Shown here: positions 49,729 to 57,773 of the stretch, in pieces
Layout: every line of letters starts with the position of its first letter
How positions within the stretch are numbered: position 1 is the stretch's first letter
Notes under the pieces: model-generated
The model's input: the letters and a program-made list of their open reading frames with translations, nothing else
The model's database searches: none
Told to the model about the DNA's origin: nothing
Assembly (NCBI GenBank): GCA_020073495.1
Contig: JAIQFD010000006.1
Location: 62,001-126,000, forward strand
DNA length: 64,000 nt
Source of the DNA: Terriglobia bacterium
Lineage (GTDB): Bacteria > Acidobacteriota > Terriglobia > Terriglobales > Acidobacteriaceae
Reading direction: 5' to 3'
Position numbers and translations under genes: made by a program

Positions 49729-50901
49729 TTATTCCTTCGCGATGGCGAGCATTTCGGGGGTTTCTTTGTCGTACTGGCCGCGGTAGCGGAAGCCGTGCAT
49801 CCGTTCGGGGGGCTTGGACGCGATCTTCTCTTTCAGCCAGGTCTTGTACCCGTCCTTGTTCTCCCTCCACGCTTTCCACTGGCTGGCGTTGTCCTGGAAT
49901 TGGACCTCGTTGACCATGGTCACGCAGTTGGGGACGGGGCAAACCGCTTCGCACACACCGCAGCCACAGCAGGCCTCCAGGTTCGCGTCGTAGAGCCCTT
50001 CGGGCGTGACGTCGAAGCAGGTGTCGGGACACTGCAGCCAGCAGAGCGTGCATTTGATGCAGGTATCGAAGTCCACCACCGGGCGAAAACTGCGTGTCGC
50101 GTACTTCTTGAAGGTCGGATTGCGGTCCGGCTGATAACCGCCTTCTACATGCGTCTTGGGGTCTTCCATCTTCTCGCCGCGCGCGATGGCCGGGATGGTG
50201 ATGCCTTCTCTCATCTCGTGCCACTTGGGCAGCTCGAACTTGTACGGTACCTCGGGGTTGCCCTGGTTCGGCTTCACTGTGACCGTGCTGGCTCGCTCAT
50301 ACGCCTTGGCCGCGGACGCCGCCTTCACCTCGTCGTGCCATTCGTCGCGGATCGCCTGTTGTATGGCTTTCAGGCTGAACAAACCGGGCAACACGCGGGC
50401 GATAGTGCCCAGGATGCGCACGTCGGTGTGGTCGTTCTTGTACACCCACAGCCCGGAGAAGCTCGGCGTGCCTTTCACGATGCACAGGTTGTAGGGGGTT
50501 GCCTTGCGGTGGGCCATGGAGATGATGGTCTCGGGCGACTGGACCGAGGTCACGATCAAGGTGCCGTTGGGCTTCAGCAGCTTATTGATGGGCTGCAGGC
50601 CGTACCAAGCCCACGATTCCACGCCCTTACAGAGCGTGTCGTCCACCGAGATGGTGATGTCCACTTCCTTGGGCTCATACTTTGCCATTCCCTCTTCCAG
50701 GGTGAGGTCGTCGGTGCCGACGATGGCGAAGCTCTTGGCGGGAATGCCGTTGCGTTCCGGGCTGTCGCTGTAACGGCCGAAGGAAATACCCGGTTTCCCA
50801 TCGAGGTGCGCGGCCAGAACGATGGCCCGGCTGATGTTCTTGGCCAGGGTCTTCTGGAAAATCCCGCGATAGACGATCTCGACCGCGAATAACTGACCCA
50901 T
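49729..50901 (-). CDS. oxalate oxidoreductase-type fused gamma-delta subunit
   Basis: 390 residues. Residues ~1-195 form the gamma domain (MGQLFAVEIVYRGIFQKTLAKN..., without the GRGGQG motif of pyruvate enzymes); residues ~225-390 form the delta domain with two [4Fe-4S] motifs, CIKCTLCWLQCPDTC (from 281) and CCGCGVCEAVCPVPNC (from 311). A gamma-delta fusion with separate alpha and beta genes is the arrangement of the Moorella oxalate enzyme. Good Shine-Dalgarno GGAGG. It follows the gntR gene by 18 bp. Confidence 0.88.
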   Translation of the reverse strand: MGQLFAVEIVYRGIFQKTLAKNISRAIVLAAHLDGKPGISFGRYSDSPERNGIPAKSFAIVGTDDLTLEEGMAKYEPKEVDITISVDDTLCKGVESWAWYGLQPINKLLKPNGTLIVTSVQSPETIISMAHRKATPYNLCIVKGTPSFSGLWVYKNDHTDVRILGTIARVLPGLFSLKAIQQAIRDEWHDEVKAASAAKAYERASTVTVKPNQGNPEVPYKFELPKWHEMREGITIPAIARGEKMEDPKTHVEGGYQPDRNPTFKKYATRSFRPVVDFDTCIKCTLCWLQCPDTCFDVTPEGLYDANLEACCGCGVCEAVCPVPNCVTMVNEVQFQDNASQWKAWRENKDGYKTWLKEKIASKPPERMHGFRYRGQYDKETPEMLAIAKE

Positions 50902-50919
50902 GAAAATCCTCCGTTCGAT

Positions 50920-51627
50920 CTAGAACTTGTTCAGGACGATCTGCTCGACATCCTCGATATGCCGCCGCATGGCCGAATCCGCCGCCGCCCCGTCGCCTCG
51001 CTTGATAGCGGCGAGGATCTGCCGGTGCCCGGCCAGGGACCTCTGCGCGCGTCCCGCGACCTGCAGCGAGCGCTCGCGCGTCTCGCGCAGCAGGTCCATC
51101 AGGAGGTCCAGTACCTTCAACACCACGCTGTTGCCGGAGGCCATCGCGATGCTGTAGTGGAACTCCGAATCTTCGTCGATGGTCATTTCGCCGCGGCTCA
51201 CCTTCTCCGCCTGCCGCCGCAGGATGTCCTCCATCTCGGCGATCTCGTCGGGAGAGGCGTGCTTGGCGGCGCGCGCGGCCAGCGGCGGCTCGAGCATCTT
51301 GCGCACCTCCAGCAGCTCGCTCACCAGCTCACGCTTGTGCTTCAGCGCGTTGACCAAGGGATTGATCAGAGATTCGGCCGTGAGCTCGCAAACCACCGTG
51401 CCCACGCCCTGCCGCGGCTCCAACAGGCCCGCCAGCTCCAAGCTGCGGATGGCGTCGCGGATGGAGCTGCGGCTGACCGAGAACATCTCCGCCAGCTCCC
51501 GCTCCGGGGGCAGTTTGTCGCCCGGCTTCAGTTTTTCCAGGATCAGGCTCTCGATCTGGCGAGCGACTTCCTCGTAGACCTTGTTCCTGCGGATCGCTTC
51601 GAACACGGGCTTAGCCGCTTCCGCCAT
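50920..51627 (-). CDS. GntR family regulator, FadR subfamily
   Basis: 235 residues. Start set at MAEAAKPVFEAIRRNKVYEEV, preceded by GGGGGTGG. N-terminal winged helix with PGDKLPPERELAEMFSVSRSSIRDAIRSLELAGLLEPRQGVGTVV, then an FCD effector domain containing EVRKMLEPPLAARAAKHAS, DSEFHYSIAMASGN and AGHRQILAAIKRGDG (likely metal/ligand His). First gene of the gntR-gamma-delta-alpha-beta cluster, so it probably controls oxalate genes and itself, perhaps with an organic acid as effector. Confidence 0.9.
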   Translation of the reverse strand: MAEAAKPVFEAIRRNKVYEEVARQIESLILEKLKPGDKLPPERELAEMFSVSRSSIRDAIRSLELAGLLEPRQGVGTVVCELTAESLINPLVNALKHKRELVSELLEVRKMLEPPLAARAAKHASPDEIAEMEDILRRQAEKVSRGEMTIDEDSEFHYSIAMASGNSVVLKVLDLLMDLLRETRERSLQVAGRAQRSLAGHRQILAAIKRGDGAAADSAMRRHIEDVEQIVLNKF

Positions 51628-51635
51628 GCCACCCC

Positions 51636-51667
51636 CAGTGGTCTGATGACCGGACCAGTGAATTATA
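51636..51667 (-). promoter_or_regulatory. candidate GntR operator and -10 box
   Basis: The minus strand has ACTGGTCCGGTCATCAGACC directly after a TATAAT hexamer (51662-51667). TGGTC and GACCA are inverted arms nine bases apart, and ACTGGTCCG matches the first half of the known FadR-type operator. A good -35 at the proper distance was not found. Autoregulation of gntR and the operon is inferred. Confidence 0.45.
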
Positions 51668-51835
51668 AGACCCTTGTCAAGCGTTTTCGATGGGCACAAT
51701 GGAAAACAGACAGGGGCTCAATTGCCCCTCTTAGCACCTCGGGAGTCGGGGGGCGCTAGCGCGACCACGCGGGATATCCACGACAAGCCCGCAGGACACG
51801 CGTGTGACCCGATCCCAACTCGACCCAGGAGACCC

Positions 51836-52819
51836 TCACCGAGTCTCCGTCGAAGCCCGGCCCTGCGCCAGCAATTTCGTGCAGGCATACACGGTGCGCG
51901 TGTAGGGCATCGGGAGACCCAATCGTTCCCCCAACTCTACAACAGCGCCTACCACCGCTTCCAGTTCCAGCGGCCGCCCGGCTTCGAGGTCCTGCAGCAT
52001 CGAAGTTTTGTGCTCTCCGACTTTTTCCGCTCCCGCGATCCGCTTGTCGATGGTAATCGGCATCTCCAACCCAAGCCGGGTCGCGACCGCCTCCGCTTCG
52101 CGCATGATGTGGCGCACGACGTCGCAGGCCTCCGGAGCGTGCACGATCTGGGCCAGAGTCGCACCGGTCAATGCGCTGATCGGATTGAATGCGACGTTAC
52201 CCAGGATCTTGACCCAGATCTCCTGCCGGATGTGGGTGGTGATAGGGGCGCGCAGCCCGGAAGCGACGAGCGCGTCAGCGATGGCGCGGATCCGTTCGGA
52301 GCGGGTGCCGTCGGGCGCGCCCAGAGTGATGCGATTGCCTGCCACGTGCAAGATGACACCCGGCTCGACGACCTCCGTGGAGAAATAGACGATGGAGCCC
52401 AACACGCGTCTGGCGTCGATGGCCGCTGCGACCACCCCACCGGGATCGACGCGTTCCAGGCGAAGGTCTTTCATCGGCCCTTCCCATCCCTGGAAGAACC
52501 ACCACGGCACTCCGTTCTGGGTGCTGACGACAGTGGTGTCAGGTCCGAGCACCGCCTTGAGCTGCGGCGCCAGATGCGGCAGGCTGTGGGCCTTGACCCC
52601 GAGGAAGACAACATCGGCGGGCCCGGCCTCCTCCAGCGTTCCCACCACCCTGGGACGTGCCTCGAAATCGCCCTCCGACGACTTCACCCGGACGCCGTGC
52701 TGCTGCATGGCATGAAGATGGGGGCCGCGCGCGAACAATGTGACGTCCTGCCCAGCGCGCGCCATGCGCGCCCCGAAATAGGCCCCGATGGCGCCGGCGC
52801 CGGCGATCAGGAACTTCAT
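51836..52819 (-). CDS. 2-dehydropantoate 2-reductase family protein
   Basis: 327 residues. Rossmann motif MKFLIAGAGAIGAYFGARMARAG, NADPH-specific region VTLFARGPHLHAM, the VKAHSLP and TQNGVP motifs and the catalytic Lys region IRQEIWVKILGNVAFNPISALTGA are typical of PanE/ApbA. Its start overlaps the ligase stop by four bases (ATGA). In this context it may reduce a 2-oxo acid other than ketopantoate, but there is no residue evidence for that; a true pantothenate role is equally possible. Confidence 0.85.
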   Translation of the reverse strand: MKFLIAGAGAIGAYFGARMARAGQDVTLFARGPHLHAMQQHGVRVKSSEGDFEARPRVVGTLEEAGPADVVFLGVKAHSLPHLAPQLKAVLGPDTTVVSTQNGVPWWFFQGWEGPMKDLRLERVDPGGVVAAAIDARRVLGSIVYFSTEVVEPGVILHVAGNRITLGAPDGTRSERIRAIADALVASGLRAPITTHIRQEIWVKILGNVAFNPISALTGATLAQIVHAPEACDVVRHIMREAEAVATRLGLEMPITIDKRIAGAEKVGEHKTSMLQDLEAGRPLELEAVVGAVVELGERLGLPMPYTRTVYACTKLLAQGRASTETR

Positions 52820-54333
52820 GCCGGTTCACCCAGCAGCGCAGCCGCGACCGCCTTGCGCCGGATCTTCCCGGTCGCCGTCAGGGGGATGCTCTTCACGATA
52901 TAGATCTTCTTCGGGCACTTGAACTCTGCCAGTCGCTCCCGGCAGTGTTTCAGCAGGACCGGCTCCATCTTGTGCCCTGGTTCATGCAGGACCACCGCTG
53001 CGGCCACCTCCTCGCCCAATGTCGGGTGGGGCACGCCGAAGGTGACCGCATCGGCGACCGCCGGATGTTTCTGCAGCACCTCGTCCACCTCGCGCGGCGA
53101 GACGTTTTCGCCGCCGCGGATGATCAAGTCCTTGATCCGGCCGGTCAGATGCAGATAACCGTCCGCATCCAGGAACCCCTGGTCGCCGGTGCGAAACCAG
53201 CCGTTCACAAAGGAGCTGCGATTGGCTTGCGGGTCGTTCTCGTAGCCGCGGAAGACGCTGGGGCCCTGGATCACGACCTCGCCGCGCTGGTCCGTTCCCA
53301 GGTGATTCCCTTCCTCATCCACGACGCTGATGCGGATGCCCGTCGGCGCGCCCACGGACCCCGGCTTGCGGTGGCGCGGAGGCAGCGGATTCGAGGACAT
53401 CTGGTGCGAAGCTTCCGTCATCCCATAGGCTTCGACGAAGGGAATGCCGAAGACCTCCTCCATCTTGTGAATGACCTCGGGCGCCAGGGGCGCGCTGGCG
53501 GAGCGGATGAACCGCAACGATCCGTGGTCCTCGGGATGATGGTGCCCCTTGCGAGCCCGTGTCAGGAGAAGCTGATGCATGGTCGGCACCGCCGAGTACC
53601 AGCTCACGCGGTAGTGCCGCACGATGCGCCAGAAAGCGAGCGGATTGAATTTCGTTGGGACAACCACCGTCCCTTCCGAGAGCAGTGTGGCCAGCGTCGA
53701 GGCCACCAGTCCATGGATGTGGAACAGCGGCATGATGCACAGCGATACGTCTTGTGGAGAGAGTCCGTAAGTATCCACGATGTTGCGGGCGGATGCCATC
53801 AGGTTGGCATGGCGGAGCGGGACACGCTTGGGCCGCCCCGTGCTTCCGCTGGTGTGCAGGACCAGCGCTACGTCCTCCGGCGATGGCGATGCCGCCGCCG
53901 GCCCCGCCGCCACATCAAGCAGGTGAACCACTCCCTGGGCATTCATTTCCGCAGTGAGGACACGGATCCCACGGTCGGCCGCGGCGCTCCGTGCGACTTC
54001 GGCCCCGGTCGGGGGACAGATCAGATGGTGAGCGAATGTGTCTTCCAGGAAGAACAGGAACTCCTCGTAGGGGTAGGCCGGGTTCATCGGCGCGGCCGTG
54101 CCTGCGATGGCAGACGCGAGGAAGCAGACGATGGCGGGCAGGCCGTTGGGCAGGGCGATGGCCACGCGGTCGCCCCGGCGGACGCCGGCCGCCGCCAGAG
54201 CATCGGCCATCGCCAGCACCTGTTGCCGCAGCGAATCGTAACTGACCCGGAGCCCGACCTCGGGAACGATGATCGCCGTGCGGTCGTTCCCAGGAGAGCC
54301 GAGCAGATCAACGAGCGCGCCAGTGGGCTTCAT
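52816..54333 (-). CDS. oxalyl-CoA synthetase-like acyl-CoA ligase
   Basis: ANL-superfamily ligase, 505 residues with the start at MKPTGALVDLLGSP (open frame continues upstream without family features). ATP loop TSGSTGRPKRVPL (161-173), YGMTEASHQMSSNPLPP, GWFRTGDQGFLDADGYLHLTGRIKDLI and TATGKIRRK (C-terminal Lys) are clear. From memory it follows plant AAE3 and yeast Pcs60, known oxalyl-CoA synthetases, along its length, e.g. in LPLFHIHGL-type (IMPLFHIHGLVAS), RFIRSASAPLAP and MSSNPLPPRHRKPGSVG. It would convert oxalate, ATP and CoA to oxalyl-CoA. No oxalyl-CoA decarboxylase is in the window. Confidence 0.82.
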   Translation of the reverse strand: MKPTGALVDLLGSPGNDRTAIIVPEVGLRVSYDSLRQQVLAMADALAAAGVRRGDRVAIALPNGLPAIVCFLASAIAGTAAPMNPAYPYEEFLFFLEDTFAHHLICPPTGAEVARSAAADRGIRVLTAEMNAQGVVHLLDVAAGPAAASPSPEDVALVLHTSGSTGRPKRVPLRHANLMASARNIVDTYGLSPQDVSLCIMPLFHIHGLVASTLATLLSEGTVVVPTKFNPLAFWRIVRHYRVSWYSAVPTMHQLLLTRARKGHHHPEDHGSLRFIRSASAPLAPEVIHKMEEVFGIPFVEAYGMTEASHQMSSNPLPPRHRKPGSVGAPTGIRISVVDEEGNHLGTDQRGEVVIQGPSVFRGYENDPQANRSSFVNGWFRTGDQGFLDADGYLHLTGRIKDLIIRGGENVSPREVDEVLQKHPAVADAVTFGVPHPTLGEEVAAAVVLHEPGHKMEPVLLKHCRERLAEFKCPKKIYIVKSIPLTATGKIRRKAVAAALLGEPA

Positions 54334-54851
54334 CTGCTGCCGGTTCGATGGGAGAATGGCGCCCCCGGGGTGAATCCTCTGATCGGCGACGCGGCGTGTT
54401 TCGCGATTGGCTTCTGTAGCCAGGGTGTGAGTCGCTGGTGCAGCGGCGGCAGGGATTCGAGGCATGCTTTGCGGAACTCCCTCCGGGGATCCAGGTCGGC
54501 GGGCGCGAAGTTCATCCATGGTGTGGTGGCGTACCCAGCGTGCAGGGCTATGGGCATCATCTCCTGACAGGAATAATGAGTCCCCGCATCCCAAGTAAAC
54601 CACCCACGGGCCAAGAAAGAGTTCATATTATTAGCCGGGAAAGGAGTGCGATGCAAAATGCCATCGTCCGCTCTCGGCTTGTCGGACGCCCAAACAGGCG
54701 GCCCGCTGCGTCGCCGCTCCTGGGCTGTGGCCCCCTCGGGCGGGATACACCCTCACGGACACTGACTTTCGTTCCCGTTTGTTGTAATTTTCGCATTGCG
54801 CAGGAGCGCCGCACAGGCAAGAATCGTTGATTCGGCTCTTGCTGGCTGACT
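54334..54851. other. 518-bp intergenic region, divergent promoters expected
   Basis: Lies between the ligase (minus) and the PilZ gene (plus). Two short ORFs are possible but unsupported: 54650-54830 plus (good ribosome binding site AAAGGAG, 60 codons, composition unlike a protein) and 54330-54571 minus (AGGAG directly before ATGATG, ending at the ligase start). No repeat of the interspersed families was recognised here. Confidence 0.4.
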
Positions 54852-56021
54852 ATGGGCAACCGCAGAAAACTGCGATTAAAGATGGTGGTGCCGGTGCGCA
54901 TCTGGGGCACCGACGTCGACGGCAAGCCGTTCAGCCAGCTCGCGCACACCCTCGACATCACCAGCTCGGGCGCGCGTGTCGGTGGCATGCGCGTTCTTCT
55001 GAACGCGCGCGACGTCGTCTGGCTCCAGTGCCGCCACCGCAAGTCGCAGTTCCGCGTCGTCTGGACGGGACGCCCGGGAGGCTCGCGCGAGCACCAGGTC
55101 GGCATCGAATGCATCGAGGCCGAACGCAACATCTGGGGCCTGGAACTCGAAGGCGAGCAGGCGATGGATCCCTACGAAGCTCCCGAGCCGGCCGGCGAGA
55201 ACCTGGGCAAAGAGCATCGCCGCCACATCCGGTATTCGGTGAGCGGCCGGGTCGAGGTTCGCAACCCGTATGCCTCCTCCGGAGGATTCACGGCGCAGCT
55301 CGGCGACGTCAGCATGGGCGGCTGTTACATCCAGACCCCCTCGCCCTGGCCCATCGCCAGCCCGGTGCGCCTGGCCTTCCGCATCGGCAAGTTCGAGGTC
55401 GTCATGCGCGGCATGGTCCGCACCCACCACCCGGACGTGGGCATGGGTGTCGAGTTCACCGAGCCGCACAGCCCCGAGGATGCCGTCCTCTTCCAGCAAC
55501 TCATGGACAGCCTGGAGAGGAGCGAGAGCGAAGCTTCGACGCCCTCCAAGGTGAAGCCCAACGCCGCCGCCCTGGCGGGCCGCCTCACCCAGACCACCGA
55601 TGAGTTGCGCAAGGTCGAGGAGCTGCTCAAGTGCGTGGATGTCGATACCATCGTGCTGGGCGACTTCCGCGAAGCGCTGGGGCGCGTGCGCAATACGGCC
55701 TGGGCGGTGCAGCGCTGGATCGAGCTCCAGAGCGCCGAAAAGGACACCTTCGCCGTCATCCAGTACCTGAACAGCGAGCGAATTCGCCTGGCCACGCAGT
55801 TGTGCCGCAACCTGGCTTATGTACTGCGCACCACCGAGATCAAGCTGCCGGAGAAAGAGTGCCGCGACCTGCTGACCTCCGTGGAAGAGCTGTTCACCCT
55901 CCTTGCCGGCTTCGATTTCGTCCTGCACGACGAGAACTCTGACAAAAACTCCAAGGCCAGCAACGGCGACGAACCCCCGGGCAAGCATTCCAAGGCCCGT
56001 GCCGGCGAGCGTCGCAAGTAG
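54852..56021 (+). CDS. protein with two PilZ domains
   Basis: 389 residues, soluble. PilZ domain 1 at ~4-100: RKLRLKMVVPVRI and TLDITSSGARVGG. PilZ domain 2 at ~115-220 is canonical for cyclic di-GMP binding: EHRRHIRYSVSGRVEV and LGDVSMGGCYIQ (RxxxR and DxSxxG). The last ~160 residues are helical, with ELRKVEELLKCVDVDTIVLGDFREAL and ENS/KNS-rich end. Start MGNRRKLRL is the only good ATG. Followed at 200 bp by a second PilZ gene and a NarL-like regulator, so a cyclic di-GMP-responsive unit is likely. Confidence 0.85.
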   Translation: MGNRRKLRLKMVVPVRIWGTDVDGKPFSQLAHTLDITSSGARVGGMRVLLNARDVVWLQCRHRKSQFRVVWTGRPGGSREHQVGIECIEAERNIWGLELEGEQAMDPYEAPEPAGENLGKEHRRHIRYSVSGRVEVRNPYASSGGFTAQLGDVSMGGCYIQTPSPWPIASPVRLAFRIGKFEVVMRGMVRTHHPDVGMGVEFTEPHSPEDAVLFQQLMDSLERSESEASTPSKVKPNAAALAGRLTQTTDELRKVEELLKCVDVDTIVLGDFREALGRVRNTAWAVQRWIELQSAEKDTFAVIQYLNSERIRLATQLCRNLAYVLRTTEIKLPEKECRDLLTSVEELFTLLAGFDFVLHDENSDKNSKASNGDEPPGKHSKARAGERRK

Positions 56022-56224
56022 CGACGCCTCCGCAGCCCCCTCCAGCGGCGCCGGGCCCCACTCCCGAACGCTGGCCGCGCCCTCCCCGAGGGGCCAACAC
56101 TCACCCTCACCTTCGCATTGACCCGGGGGATACTTCTTGTTCTCCGCCTGGAATTTCCGTGATATAAACAGCCCACCCCGCAGCAGCAGCACAGTCCGGG
56201 CCGCGGCCCGGGACGGGAGGTACC

Positions 56225-56548
56225 GTGTCGGACAGCCGAACCGGACGGCGGTTCCCTTTGGAACTGCCGATCAGTATCCGGGACAAGAAGACGAAGAAGC
56301 TGAAAGGCACGACCTCCAACGTGAGCGCAGCCGGGGTTTACATGCAGGCCAGGGCAGACCTGGAACTCGGCTCCAAGGTCAAGTTTGAGATCATGCTTCC
56401 GGGCAGCATGATCGGGGCCAAGAAAGACGTGGCCATCGAGTGCAGCGGGCGCGTCGTGCGTTGCAGCGACAAGACGGCCCGGAAGTCCAGGTCGAAGGGG
56501 CCCGGGCTGGCGTGCGTGATCGATTCGTACAAGTTCGTCCGGAAATAG
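56225..56548 (+). CDS. single-domain PilZ protein
   Basis: 107 residues, GTG start with GGGAGGTACC upstream. TGRRFPLELPISIRD and TTSNVSAAGVYMQAR give the RxxxR-like and NxSxxG motifs; VAIECSGRVVRCSD follows as in PilZ folds. Six bases before the next gene, so cotranscribed with it. Binding of cyclic di-GMP is likely but the first motif is shortened (GRRFPLE). Confidence 0.82.
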   Translation: MSDSRTGRRFPLELPISIRDKKTKKLKGTTSNVSAAGVYMQARADLELGSKVKFEIMLPGSMIGAKKDVAIECSGRVVRCSDKTARKSRSKGPGLACVIDSYKFVRK

Positions 56549-56554
56549 GGTGCC

Positions 56555-57244
56555 ATGCTGAAACTGATTCTGGCGGACAATCAGGCGATCTTCCGGGCCG
56601 GCGCGGCGAAGGTGCTGGCCGTCGAGGATGACATCCGCATCATCGCGCAGGCACAGAGCGGCGAGCAGATGATGATGGCGCTGGAGAAGTTCCGCGCCAA
56701 TGCGCTGTTATTCTCCGCCGCCTTGCATCCCGACCTGCGCGCCATCGTCCAGGTCGGCCAACGCAGCAAGACCCGTCTGGTGGTGGTGGCCGAAAGCGGC
56801 GATGACGTCGCGGCTTATCTGAACGCCGGGGTCCACGGCGTGGTCTACCGGAACGTCACTGGCGCTGCGCTGGTGGAGTGCATCCGCAAGGTGGCCAAGG
56901 GCGAGACCTGGATCCAGGACATGCAGGTTGCGCACCAGATGGCCGAGGCCGATTTCGTCGGCGCCCGCGTCCGCGACCGCCTCACCCCCAAGGAGTTGCG
57001 CATCGTCGCCCTCATCGTGCAGGGCTATAAGAACAAGGAGATCGCCAAGCAGCTCGGCACCACCGAGCAGGTCATCAAGAATTACCTGCGCAACGTGTAC
57101 GACAAGATCGGCGTCTCCGACCGGCTGGAGCTGGCGCTGTTCACCATCCACCACCGCATCCTGGCGGAAGCGGCCGCCGCTACCGCAGCCGCCGCCGGCG
57201 GAAGTTCCGGACCGCAGCCACAGTCTCAGCAGCGGCCCATGTAG
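56555..57244 (+). CDS. NarL/LuxR-type regulator with degenerate receiver
   Basis: 229 residues. Receiver-like domain (1-120): the N-terminal acid pair is partly kept (LADNQAIFRAG), but the phospho-acceptor position reads LLFSAALHPD, with Ser54 instead of Asp, and the conserved Lys region reads GVVYRNVTG. C-terminal LuxR HTH: LTPKELRIVALIVQGYKNKEIAKQLGTTEQVIKNYLRNVYDKIGVSDRLELAL. Ends in an Ala/Ser/Gln tail. A phosphorylation-independent regulator, probably responding to the adjacent PilZ proteins or a ligand. Confidence 0.85.
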   Translation: MLKLILADNQAIFRAGAAKVLAVEDDIRIIAQAQSGEQMMMALEKFRANALLFSAALHPDLRAIVQVGQRSKTRLVVVAESGDDVAAYLNAGVHGVVYRNVTGAALVECIRKVAKGETWIQDMQVAHQMAEADFVGARVRDRLTPKELRIVALIVQGYKNKEIAKQLGTTEQVIKNYLRNVYDKIGVSDRLELALFTIHHRILAEAAAATAAAAGGSSGPQPQSQQRPM

Positions 57245-57268
57245 CTTCGCCCTTGGCTGCAGGATTCT

Positions 57269-57302
57269 GGCTCCTGGTTCTCTGCCAGGGGCCTTTGTGT
57301 TT
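57269..57302 (+). terminator. intrinsic terminator after the regulator gene
   Basis: GGCTCCTGG / CCAGGGGCC stem (one G-T pair) with a 7-nt loop followed by TTTGTGTTT, 25 bp after the stop of the regulator gene. Confidence 0.7.
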
Positions 57303-57320
57303 GCAGCCGGGGAGGATTGC

Positions 57321-57692
57321 CTAGCGGGCCGGGGCCTTGTCGCCGCTTTTTAGCAGCTCGTTGACGATGGCGAGCAGTTCCTCGGGGTTGACCGGCTTCT
57401 CCAAGTAGAGATCGGCCAGCGGCTCGGCCGCCTGGAAGGCCTCCGAAACGTAGCCGGAAACGACCACCACGAGCGTCGCGGAGTGCGCCTTGGCCGCCTG
57501 CACCACCGCGCGTCCGTCGGCGTCACCCAGGCGCCAGTCGGTCACCACCGCGTCGAACGACTCCTGCTTGAGCTTCTCCACCGCCTCGTGGGCCGAGGTC
57601 GCAGGTGTGACTTTGTGTCCGGCCTGTTCCAGGATCGCGGACTTGAGCTTGACAACGTGGGGCTCGTCATCCACGCACAAGATCTTCGCCAT
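57321..57692 (-). CDS. stand-alone response regulator receiver
   Basis: 123 residues, start set at MAKILCVDDEPHVVKLKSA. Acid pair DD at 8-9, phospho-acceptor Asp52 in VVTDWRLGDADG, switch Ser in VVVSGYVSE and Lys in YLEKPVNPEELL: all receiver residues are present. No output domain. Located between convergent regulator gene and the P5C dehydrogenase gene (80 bp downstream of the latter). Partner kinase unknown. Confidence 0.9.
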   Translation of the reverse strand: MAKILCVDDEPHVVKLKSAILEQAGHKVTPATSAHEAVEKLKQESFDAVVTDWRLGDADGRAVVQAAKAHSATLVVVVSGYVSEAFQAAEPLADLYLEKPVNPEELLAIVNELLKSGDKAPAR

Positions 57693-57773
57693 GGTGAAGG
57701 CCCTCGCGCACGCGGCCTTCACGTGCGGCGACTGGATAGGCGCCCGCACGGGCGTCTCTACCCATCCGTTTCG

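Noticed and set aside
51662-51680. TTGACA close to TATAAT upstream of gntR as a full promoter
   Set aside because: The two hexamers are only 7 nt apart, too close for a sigma70 promoter; only the -10 box was kept.
42904-54333. Genomic island integrated at tRNA-Leu carrying the oxalate genes
   Set aside because: No integrase and no repeated 3' end of the tRNA was found at the far side; adjacency alone is not evidence.
54330-54571. 80-codon minus-strand ORF with AGGAG right before ATGATG, ending at the ligase start
   Set aside because: The ribosome binding site is too close to the start and the product has no family resemblance; it could also be a leader peptide, but there is no proof.
54650-54830. 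60-codon plus-strand ORF with a good ribosome binding site before the PilZ gene
   Set aside because: Arg/Pro-rich composition, no recognisable feature and overlap with a possible promoter zone; not enough to call a gene.
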